Of a DNA stretch of 5,063 nt, positions 1 through 5,063 are shown piece by piece. Position numbers and translations under genes: made by a program. The notes under the pieces are model-generated. The model did no database searches. It saw only the letters and a list, made by a program, of their open reading frames with translations, and had not been told where the DNA came from. Origin of the DNA: Lachnospiraceae bacterium (lineage in GTDB: Bacteria; Bacillota; Clostridia; Lachnospirales; Lachnospiraceae); the NCBI GenBank assembly GCA_016282215.1, contig JAEEKC010000264.1, positions 1 to 5,063 of the forward strand, read 5' to 3'. Each line of letters begins with the position of its first letter. The first letter of the stretch is position 1.

Positions 1-1
1 A

Positions 2-187
2 TTTGTGACCACAGAAGAGAGCTATACTTCCAAGGCGGATTTTTTGGCACTCGACCAGATACCGGAATACAGGGAAGATGACAAGACGGAATACGTTTTT
101 TCCGGGAAAAGGATCAAGAGAGGTTTGTACAGACACTATGATGGAACAGTCACGAACGCAGAAATCAATGGTGCAGCAAATATCTAA
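2..187 (+). pseudogene. tnpB: TnpB RNA-guided nuclease, C-terminal fragment (5' end outside window; probably truncated by a stop)
   Basis: This is the C-terminal end of an IS200/IS605 OrfB/TnpB, the RNA-guided RuvC-like endonuclease of these transposons. The frame is already open at base 2 (F-V before the GTG at 5), so the GTG at 5 is an internal valine codon and not a start. Recognisable family motifs are EESYTSKADF, IPEY, FSGKRIKRGLYR, and the RuvC-III block near the end, here TNAEINGAANI. From memory of the family, that block normally reads N-A-D-V/I-N-G/A-A-x-N-I, with the Asp as third catalytic residue; here it is Glu (codon GAA, 161-163). The frame stops at TAA 185-187, yet the next in-frame codons read RKVFPKV, which resembles the usual TnpB continuation (NILRKVFP); a single base change from a TTA Leu codon would explain the stop. 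The downstream frame stays open to TAA at 290-292. A decayed or nuclease-altered copy is likely. Family assignment is firm; functional state is inferred. Confidence 0.82.
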
Positions 188-189
188 AG

Positions 190-331
190 AAAAGTATTCC
201 CAAAGGTAACTCGATGGGATATGTGCATTTTGGACATGCCCTGTTCTGCAGGATGTAAAGATCCTGCAGGTTCATGCCGCAGAGCGGCATAACAGAAACC
301 CCATCCGACATAGTCGGTTGTGGGTCGTTCA
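190..331 (+). ncRNA. Candidate omega-RNA (reRNA) scaffold of the TnpB system
   Basis: Three consecutive hairpins are visible. The first pairs CTGCAGGAT (246-254) with ATCCTGCAG (261-269) around a 6-base loop. The second pairs ATGCCGC (274-280) with GCGGCAT (284-290) around AGA. The third pairs CCCA (300-303) with TGGG (321-324) and, inside it, CCGAC (305-309) with GTCGG (313-317) around ATA. TnpB-associated guide RNAs are made from the 3' end of tnpB through the right transposon end, carry such stem-loops, and use the flanking DNA just past the end as guide. Here the scaffold would end near TTCA 328-331, with the guide starting at about 332. All stems are perfect apart from small bulges, so the RNA structure looks intact even though the protein is altered. 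The 5' boundary is approximate. Confidence 0.62.
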
Positions 332-362
332 TGAAACGGACTGTAAAAAAATGAAATAATTG

Positions 363-390
363 TTGTTTCTTGCCCGATTTTTGCTATGAT
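363..390 (+). promoter_or_regulatory. Extended -10 sigma-A-type promoter for the AraC-family gene
   Basis: A -35-like TTGTTT (363-368) is separated by 16 bases from TATGAT (385-390), which is preceded by TG at 382-383 (extended -10). A second -10-like GATAAT overlaps at 388-393. Transcription would start about 7 bases after the -10 element, at roughly 397, which is the A of the ATG chosen for the regulator. The promoter lies about 30 bases past the presumed transposon end, so it belongs to flanking DNA and not to the element. Confidence 0.55.
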
Positions 391-396
391 AATGAT

Positions 397-1242
397 ATGA
401 GTGAGACAAGGAAAGAAATCTTACCTTTCAATATGCTTTCGGTCATTACGGTTCCCGACGAAGATACGCCGGCTGCATTCCCTGCCCATTGGCACAATGC
501 AGCGGAGTTTGTTGTTGCCCAAAAAGACGGATGCAAATACCGGATCAATGATGATATCCATACACTCGCAAGCGGCGATGTGCTGCTGATCTGGCCACAC
601 CAGATCCATGAGATCGTCAGCGTTCCGCCGTCCGGCGCGTCATTTATGCAGTTTTCCGCAGAACTGATCGAGAATCATCCGGACCTACTTTCCGTGACCG
701 GATTTCTGTACGATCTGCATCTGCTCAGATACAGAGAGTTTCCGGAACTGACCGCTTTTATCGCAGATCATATTGATGCCATTAAAAAAATACACACCGC
801 TTCCGATCCTTTGGCCGGAACCAGAAGCCGGTTGTGTATTTATGAAATGCTGTTAGAGATCGGTGATCACTGTATCGCAAAAAACAGGGAGTCCGGAAGG
901 ATCACCGATACCGCCAATATCAGCTGGCAGTATATTCACGCCGCCTGCCGCTATATTGCGGAAAATGCGACCGAGAATCTGACACAGGCCGAAGTCGCCG
1001 AAAAGGTCGGTTTGAGCACTTATTATTTTTCCAAACTGTTTAACCGCTATATGCACGAATCCTTCCCGGCCTATCTGGCAGGACTCAGGGTTCGCAAAGC
1101 CACCGGTTTTCTGCTTGATCCCACGCTGTCTGTTACGGAATGCGCATTTATGGCGGGCTTTCAGTCTACCACAGCCTTCAATAAGGCGTTCCATGATATC
1201 ACCGGATATGCGCCGCGGGAGTATCGGAAACTGTACAGATGA
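397..1242 (+). CDS. AraC-family transcriptional regulator with N-terminal cupin domain
   Basis: A complete 281-residue DNA-binding regulator of the AraC/XylS family, close to the usual family size. Residues 26-75 form the ligand-sensing cupin/AraC_binding barrel: HWH at 31-33, then GD at 60-61 and WPHQIHE at 66-72, the usual H-x-H, G-D and P-x-x-x-H pattern. Residues about 190-281 are the double helix-turn-helix: first helix pair around TQAEVAEKVGLSTYYFSKLF (196-215), second around LSVTECAFMAGFQSTTAF (244-261), ending with the signature YAPREYRK. The start ATG 397 is preferred over TTG 370 because TTG 370 would lie upstream of the predicted transcription start. No Shine-Dalgarno precedes 397; an AAGGAAAG at 409-416 is too far (16 bases) from the next in-frame ATG at 433 to be convincing. 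Such proteins usually control sugar or stress genes in response to a small effector; the ligand and target here are unknown. The gene is convergent with the operon on the other strand, so it is not an obvious local regulator of it. Confidence 0.93.
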   Translation: MSETRKEILPFNMLSVITVPDEDTPAAFPAHWHNAAEFVVAQKDGCKYRINDDIHTLASGDVLLIWPHQIHEIVSVPPSGASFMQFSAELIENHPDLLSVTGFLYDLHLLRYREFPELTAFIADHIDAIKKIHTASDPLAGTRSRLCIYEMLLEIGDHCIAKNRESGRITDTANISWQYIHAACRYIAENATENLTQAEVAEKVGLSTYYFSKLFNRYMHESFPAYLAGLRVRKATGFLLDPTLSVTECAFMAGFQSTTAFNKAFHDITGYAPREYRKLYR

Positions 1243-1251
1243 TTCCCCTCA

Positions 1252-1518
1252 TCACTTTCCCTTTGCCATTTTCTGTTTCTGTTTGAGCGCTTTCTCTTCT
1301 GCTTTTCTCTGCTCTTCCTGCCGGATCAGGTGATTACTGGTAATGGCGCCCAGATAATCCGTTACTGCTTCATAGATATTCTGGCGGTCTTTGTCTGTCA
1401 TTTCGGCACTCAGTTTTCCGGTGTCCTTCTTGAACTTCATCAATTTTTCAGCCGCTACACGGACTGCCTGGTGTTCTTCACTCTCCTGCTTGAAAATGGA
1501 AGCTTTTTCTTATCTCAT
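1252..1518 (-). pseudogene. Small charged protein gene, interrupted by TAA at codon 3 (or a 62-63 residue protein from an internal start)
   Basis: An ATG at 1518-1516 overlaps the stop of the upstream lipoprotein gene in the ATGA arrangement (1515-1518). The frame reads M-R-TAA and then stays open without a break to TGA 1254-1252 (88 residues if the TAA were read through). The post-stop part reads EKASIFKQESEEH, then VRVAAEKLMKFKKD, then MTDKDRQNIYEAVTDYLGAI, and ends in a Lys/Glu/Gln-rich helix (RQEEQRKAEEKALKQKQK). It looks like genuine helical, cytosolic protein. Without the full start, translation would have to begin at TTG 1443 or ATG 1440 (63 or 62 residues), neither of which has a good Shine-Dalgarno. 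I do not recognise the family. It is probably the last gene of the leftward operon, disrupted by a nonsense codon, or a functional shorter form through reinitiation; a sequencing error at 1510-1512 would also explain it. Confidence 0.5.
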
Positions 1519-3050
1519 TGTTTCGAAACCGTGGAAAATTCAAGCACCTGCGCTCCTTCGTACTCTGCAAACAGTCCTTCCAAAATCCCCTTCATCTGCG
1601 CCTGATCCATATCGGATACGCTCTTTCCATCCGCATCCGTGTAGTAGTAGGTTGCCTCTCCCGAGTCACCTTCAAAGACTTCACCCGCTTCTTCCACCAG
1701 AGACAATCTCGAAGCGGCGATGGTGTATTTCCGTACGGAATGACCCGTGCAAACATAAAGGACATTATCTCTCATTGCCAGGGGATATGCGGTACCGGCG
1801 GCCGAAACATAGCCGTAATACGCGATCCCGTTTTCCGAATAAGCAAAGAGTTCCGCATCGATCGCTGCCGTCACTCCCTCATTATCATAGGTTCCGCTTG
1901 CAACGAGCAGGATATCCGTATCTCCCATTTTCACCGTCGCATAGCCTTTGCCATCCGCGAGCCTGTCCACCACATCCGTGAAGGTATCGCAGTTTTCAAA
2001 ATCCGTTGCCGCGGTGTGTTCTTCCACGGTTTCTTTCTGCTCTACCTCAACAAATTCGACCGAATCGATCAGCATGGCCAGATGATCCGAAACTGCTGTA
2101 TCAACCGCATCATCACCGGTAATATGGCCGGTCATTTCAAACACAAGGGTTCCGTCGAGATATTCTCTGGCAATGGCTTCCATATATTTGCCGTCTTTTT
2201 CATCTGCCACGGGAAGCGAAAGTCTGAGGCACTTCACATCTTCCGTTCCGGGGAAGGTATCCTCTGACTGCTTTGCCTTGTCTCCCCAGGATTTTTTCAT
2301 GGCTTCGATCACCTCGTCGGGTTTCTTCTGTTCCTGATAATACACCTTCATGAAATTGCCGTTGGCATTCACATCGGAGTTTTCTCCTGTATAGACAAAC
2401 GTGACGACACCGTCTTTTTTCTCAATATCAAAACTGTCCTTGTAGAAACTCAGTTTCCAGCCGTTTTCATCCTCATAGGTTTCTGTTTCCACAGTTGGTT
2501 CCAATCCGAGGTACGAAAGCGCATCAAACGTATCCGGATCCGCATCCTTAACAGGTTCAAACACAAGCGCTACCTTGTCATCATCAAAATATCCCTTGAT
2601 GATGTCATCTTCACAACTGCTGACGGTAAAGTTCTTTTCTCCTATGCTCGATGTACCGAAATGGAAAAGGATCTTCCCCTCCATCTGCACGCATCCGAAA
2701 GGTTCGCTTTCCTCATCTGCGCCGGCCGTATTTCCCATGCCGTCACTGGCAAACACATAAAAATGATCCATGGAAGGATTTTTCTCTTTTGCTTCATAGC
2801 AGACATAAACGCCCCTCTTAAAATAAGTGGCTGCCTTTGGCTGCTCCTCTTTTTTCTCTTCTTTTTCCGGTTCTTTTTCCGGTTCTGCTTCGTCTTTCTC
2901 AGGCTCCTTAGTTTCCGGTTCTTCAACTGTCTGCTCAACCGGTTGCTCAGCTTCCGGCTCCGGGGTTTTTCCGCAGCCCGAAAGGACGCCGGCAAACAGC
3001 GCTGCCGTTATAACGGCGGTCATGATCTTTCCTAAAGTACTTTTTTTCAT
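1515..3050 (-). CDS. Large multi-module lipoprotein of unknown function
   Basis: A 511-residue surface lipoprotein. Residues 1-25 are a type II signal peptide: KK near the start, a hydrophobic stretch 10-23, then lipobox LSGC with the lipidated Cys at 26. Residues 29-73 are a low-complexity Glu/Pro/Lys linker (repeats such as EPEKEPEKEEKKEE) that would hold the folded part off the membrane. Module A (about 75-185) begins YFKRGVYVCYEA and is rich in short beta strands. Module B (about 190-335) begins GWKLSFYKDSFDIEKKDGV and contains VVTFVYTGE, KSWGDKA and FPGTEDV; from memory it resembles a module in lipoproteins of gut Clostridia with no assigned function. Module C (about 350-511) has repeated beta strands (YYGYVSAAGTAYPLAM, NVLYVCTGHSVRKY). 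No catalytic motif is apparent. The start is secure: AGGAGG sits 6 bases upstream. It follows the BMP-protein gene by 42 bp and is probably co-transcribed. Confidence 0.9.
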   Translation of the reverse strand: MKKSTLGKIMTAVITAALFAGVLSGCGKTPEPEAEQPVEQTVEEPETKEPEKDEAEPEKEPEKEEKKEEQPKAATYFKRGVYVCYEAKEKNPSMDHFYVFASDGMGNTAGADEESEPFGCVQMEGKILFHFGTSSIGEKNFTVSSCEDDIIKGYFDDDKVALVFEPVKDADPDTFDALSYLGLEPTVETETYEDENGWKLSFYKDSFDIEKKDGVVTFVYTGENSDVNANGNFMKVYYQEQKKPDEVIEAMKKSWGDKAKQSEDTFPGTEDVKCLRLSLPVADEKDGKYMEAIAREYLDGTLVFEMTGHITGDDAVDTAVSDHLAMLIDSVEFVEVEQKETVEEHTAATDFENCDTFTDVVDRLADGKGYATVKMGDTDILLVASGTYDNEGVTAAIDAELFAYSENGIAYYGYVSAAGTAYPLAMRDNVLYVCTGHSVRKYTIAASRLSLVEEAGEVFEGDSGEATYYYTDADGKSVSDMDQAQMKGILEGLFAEYEGAQVLEFSTVSKQ

Positions 3051-3056
3051 AATATA

Positions 3057-3062
3057 CCTCCT
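3057..3062 (-). promoter_or_regulatory. Strong Shine-Dalgarno of the lipoprotein gene
   Basis: On the - strand the sequence reads AGGAGG with 6 bases (TATATT) to the ATG at 3050. It lies in the 42-bp gap after the BMP-protein stop and decides the lipoprotein start. No promoter-like pair or terminator hairpin is evident in the gap, consistent with one transcript. Confidence 0.85.
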
Positions 3063-3092
3063 AATTTATCAGCAGTTCTCGGCTCCGTATTC

Positions 3093-4292
3093 TCATGCAT
3101 CCACTATGGTGATGATATCTATCAGTATATACCGAAACAGCGGATATGACGTATTCTCGTTTTCGATATAACCGCCGCTTAAATCTATGGTATCCGCAGG
3201 GTTTTCCGGATCCGCTGCGGTGTAGCTGCCTTTGAATACAAAGCTGCCGTCCCCCTTTTTGAACTTCTCAATGGCTGTATCCATGGCTTTCTGGGTGCCG
3301 GGGGCCGCTGCCTGCAGATTCAGATCATCCATTTCCACCCAGTCCTCTTCAAAACCGGCAGAGATATCATTTCCGTGAATCTTGCCCGAAACCACCGACT
3401 CAATGGTTTTGTTTGCCATGACTGCGCTGGCCGCAGACAGCACATAGGGTTCCCAGCAGATCCGGGAAGTTACCAGGGACGAAGCCGGTGCCACCTCTGA
3501 CATGCTCTGGCCCCAGCCGATAAAATAAACGCTGCCGCCGTTCTCATCTGCCTCTTCACAGGCGATTGCCGGACCGATGGTATCGGTATGCTGGGAAATG
3601 ATCACGCAGCCATCACCGATCAGGTTTTGCTCCGCGCTTTTTTCCAGGGCATAACTGCTCCATGTATGGGTATATGTCACGCGCATGACAGTCTGCGGAA
3701 CCACGCTTCTCGCGCCCAGCAAAAATGCCGTATAGCCGGAGATCACTTCCGAGGTCGGAAAGGCTGCCACAAATCCCATGATAGCCTGGTCTTCGGCGAT
3801 CAGTCCGTCATCGATCATCTGCCGGATCTTCATGCCTGCGGCGATCCCGCTGACATATCTGGCCTGGTAAGCTTCTCCCTTGAAGGTGTGATAATTGGCC
3901 GGCACGCTCACGCCGTTCATATCCATATAGGATGTCTGGCAAAACTGGGTATCCGGGTATTCCGGCGCCAGTTTCATGACAAGTTCACTGTATCCGTTGA
4001 AAAAAATGATATCGCAGCCCTGTCCGGCCAACTCTCGCAGGGGTTCTTCCATCTCATCATCGAGAACATTGCTGCAGGTCAGGATATCGACTTTTTCCCC
4101 GTACTCTTTTTCCAATGCGTCCTTTGCCAGGGAAAAATTGTAGGTATAGGGCGTGCTTTCATCGTTATCATAGATGAAACCGATGGTCAGATGATCTTTC
4201 CCGCCGGTGAGGTTCATAAGGCGCAGACAGCTGACAAATACAGCCAGGATGAGAATGCAGGTCAGCGCAGTAGTGATATATACTTTTTTCAT
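3093..4292 (-). CDS. BMP/Med-family (PnrA-like) substrate-binding protein, membrane-anchored
   Basis: A 399-residue extracytoplasmic binding protein of the basic membrane protein (BMP/Med) family, whose characterised members bind nucleosides for ABC transporters. Residues 5-25 form an N-terminal hydrophobic segment; Cys22 in FVSC is only a weak lipobox, so it is either a lipoprotein or a signal-anchored protein. The two-lobed fold follows: HLTIGFIYDNDESTPYTYNF (34-53), CDIIFFNGYSELV (93-105), APEYPDTQF (109-117), YQARYVSGIAAGM (142-154), IMGFVAAFPTSEVISGY (171-187), then VIISQHTDTIGPAIACEE (230-247), all in the usual family order. The end ENENTSYPLFRYIL is also family-like. Its ATG overlaps the stop of the HD-GYP gene (ATGA, 4289-4292), showing translational coupling. 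No ABC ATPase or permease is seen, so it may serve as a sensor or deliver to a transporter elsewhere. The ligand cannot be read from the sequence; assigning nucleosides would be inference. Confidence 0.88.
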   Translation of the reverse strand: MKKVYITTALTCILILAVFVSCLRLMNLTGGKDHLTIGFIYDNDESTPYTYNFSLAKDALEKEYGEKVDILTCSNVLDDEMEEPLRELAGQGCDIIFFNGYSELVMKLAPEYPDTQFCQTSYMDMNGVSVPANYHTFKGEAYQARYVSGIAAGMKIRQMIDDGLIAEDQAIMGFVAAFPTSEVISGYTAFLLGARSVVPQTVMRVTYTHTWSSYALEKSAEQNLIGDGCVIISQHTDTIGPAIACEEADENGGSVYFIGWGQSMSEVAPASSLVTSRICWEPYVLSAASAVMANKTIESVVSGKIHGNDISAGFEEDWVEMDDLNLQAAAPGTQKAMDTAIEKFKKGDGSFVFKGSYTAADPENPADTIDLSGGYIENENTSYPLFRYILIDIITIVDA

Positions 4293-5063
4293 GCCTTCGC
4301 TCCTTTCTCATCTGTGTCTGATTTCTTTTCGGCGCCCTCTTTTATCTGATCCGCATTTTCTTTCTTCTCTGCGGTTTTCCCATCTGTTTTCTCTTTGCCC
4401 TTCATCTCGGCTTCCTGGATCTTCTTATCCTCTTCAACACGCCGGGCCAGTTCTTTTTGCTGCTCCTGATCGGCCTGCTGAATCTCCGCCCGTTTCTGTG
4501 CATAGAGCTGATCCAGATTGATGATGCCCTTTTCCACCAGACGCATGAAGGCGTCAAGCGCATCGGGATCAAACTGGGTGCCCCGTCCGCGCTGCATCTC
4601 TGTCATGACGTAATCGGTATCCATGTGGTTGCGGTATACGCGGTTCGAAGTCATGGCATCAAAGCAGTCAGCCACCGCGATGATCCTGCCGTACAGCGGT
4701 ATCTCTTCGCCTTTCAGTCCTTCCGGATATCCCTTGCCGTCGTAGCGTTCATGATGGTACTTTGTACCGTCCACAACATGCTCTACCAGGGTAAAGTCCT
4801 TGAGGATCTCCGCGCCTCTTTCTGTATGGGATTTCATTTTTGCATATTCCTCATCCGTCAGGCGGCCGACTTTATTCAGCACACTGTCAGGTATTGCGAT
4901 CTTGCCGATATCGTGCATCTGGGCTGCTTTTCGCAGATTGCTCAGTTCTTTATTCCTCCGCGACCATGGGAAGCAGTTCATCTTCCTCGCACTCATCTCC
5001 GAATACTCCGCAACGCGGTTGGAATGCTGATGGGTACGCACATCCTTGGCATCGACGGCATTC
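4289..5063 (-). CDS. HD-GYP domain cyclic-di-GMP phosphodiesterase (N-terminus beyond window) with charged C-terminal tail
   Basis: Partial at the right edge: the frame is open to 5063 (reads NAVDAKDV before GTG 5041), so the GTG is internal. Numbering the residue at 5041-5039 as 1, the HD-GYP hallmarks are complete: HSNRV (6-10), HDIGKIAIPD (43-52), SHTERGAEIL (71-80), HHERYDGKGYP (96-106) and AVADCFDAMTSNRVYR (122-137). The metal-binding His/Asp residues are all present. The family hydrolyses cyclic-di-GMP, sometimes cGAMP, in the cytoplasm; N-terminal sensor or membrane parts are common and would lie to the right. After the domain (from about 180), a Lys/Glu/Gln-rich tail of about 70 residues follows, first likely coiled coil (QKRAEIQQADQEQQKELARR), then a disordered KEKTDGKTAEKKENADQIKE-type stretch. 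First visible gene of the operon; its promoter is outside the window. Confidence 0.93.
   Translation of the reverse strand, partial: NAVDAKDVRTHQHSNRVAEYSEMSARKMNCFPWSRRNKELSNLRKAAQMHDIGKIAIPDSVLNKVGRLTDEEYAKMKSHTERGAEILKDFTLVEHVVDGTKYHHERYDGKGYPEGLKGEEIPLYGRIIAVADCFDAMTSNRVYRNHMDTDYVMTEMQRGRGTQFDPDALDAFMRLVEKGIINLDQLYAQKRAEIQQADQEQQKELARRVEEDKKIQEAEMKGKEKTDGKTAEKKENADQIKEGAEKKSDTDEKGAKA
4300..4305 (-). promoter_or_regulatory. Shine-Dalgarno of the BMP-protein gene, inside the end of the HD-GYP gene
   Basis: AAGGAG on the - strand with 7 bases to the ATG at 4292. It lies inside the last codons of the HD-GYP gene, so ribosomes finishing that gene can start directly on the BMP gene. It supports the ATG at 4292. 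Confidence 0.75.

Larger units (their letters stand above)
1..331 (+). mobile_element. Right end of an IS200/IS605-family (tnpB-carrying) element, left part outside window
   Basis: The segment holds the last part of a tnpB reading frame, then three stable hairpins, the last one about 7 bases before a TTCA at 328-331. In IS200/IS605 elements the 3' end of tnpB, the omega-RNA scaffold and the right transposon end overlap in this order, and the right end lies just 3' of a subterminal hairpin without inverted repeats or target duplication. The exact boundary (after TTCA at 331 or TTCAT at 332) is inferred from this layout and was not proved against an empty site. No tnpA (Y1 transposase) is visible; any would lie left of the window. 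Confidence 0.7.

Noticed and set aside
370..396. TTG start giving a longer AraC-family protein (MPDFCYDND before MSETRK)
   Set aside because: No Shine-Dalgarno precedes it, and the added codons coincide with the extended -10 promoter, so they would lie upstream of the predicted transcript start.
1238..1253. GATGA/TCATC inverted repeat as a bidirectional terminator
   Set aside because: The stem has only 5 weak pairs and no U-tract follows on either strand.
1457..1464. ACGGACTG, also present in the presumed omega-RNA guide (336-343)
   Set aside because: An 8-base match is expected by chance at this scale, and it does not include the guide's first bases.
1518..2267. 249-codon open frame on the + strand inside the lipoprotein gene
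   Set aside because: It is antisense to a gene with signal peptide, lipobox and strong Shine-Dalgarno; its translation has no recognisable domain.
2840..2960. Repetitive TTTTCCGGTTC-type DNA as a tandem repeat element
   Set aside because: It encodes the Glu/Pro/Lys linker of the lipoprotein in frame; low-complexity coding explains it.
3588..4349. 253-codon open frame on the + strand opposite the BMP-protein gene
   Set aside because: The other strand encodes clear BMP-family motifs; this frame is a shadow of that coding pattern.
4945..4990. Possible pair of compensating frameshifts in the HD-GYP gene: residues 21-30 (NCFPWSRRN) look unusual and another frame reads ELLPMVAEE
   Set aside because: It needs two indels in a short stretch, the flanking frame is the same on both sides, and the region is a variable helix linker in the family; the uninterrupted frame is simpler.

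Overview
The window looks like chromosomal DNA from a gut-type Clostridia/Lachnospiraceae bacterium. This is an inference from strong AGGAGG-type ribosome binding sites, roughly 50% GC, a lipoprotein with a Glu/Pro/Lys-rich linker, an HD-GYP/BMP-protein gene pair and an IS200/IS605-type tnpB remnant. No species can be named from the sequence alone.

Left part, + strand (1-331): the 3' end of a TnpB (RNA-guided nuclease of IS200/IS605 transposons) enters from outside the window. It is followed by a block of three hairpins with the layout of an omega-RNA (reRNA) scaffold, ending at a probable transposon right end near 331. Two features of the TnpB are odd. The residue at the expected RuvC-III aspartate is Glu. 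A TAA also cuts the frame at 185, although TnpB-like sequence (R-K-V-F-P) continues in frame after it. The element is therefore either decaying or altered in activity.

Next, + strand (about 363-1242): an extended -10 promoter lies almost on top of the start codon of a complete AraC-family regulator with a cupin sensor domain. The geometry suggests a leaderless mRNA.

Right part, - strand (5063 down to 1252): an operon-like series runs leftward. It consists of an HD-GYP cyclic-di-nucleotide phosphodiesterase (N-terminus beyond the window), a membrane-anchored BMP/Med-type substrate-binding protein coupled to it by an ATGA overlap, a 511-residue lipoprotein 42 bp later, and a small charged-protein frame. 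The small frame would start by a second ATGA overlap but carries TAA as codon 3. This last gene converges on the AraC gene with only 9 bp between the stop codons and no visible terminator. The set looks like an envelope/sensory system (extracytoplasmic ligand binding, surface lipoprotein, cyclic-di-GMP turnover). No ABC permease or ATPase is visible, so a sensing role for the BMP protein is a reasonable but untested inference.

The observations most worth a second look are the altered TnpB with its intact-looking omega-RNA and readable guide, and the nonsense-interrupted small gene at the end of the operon.
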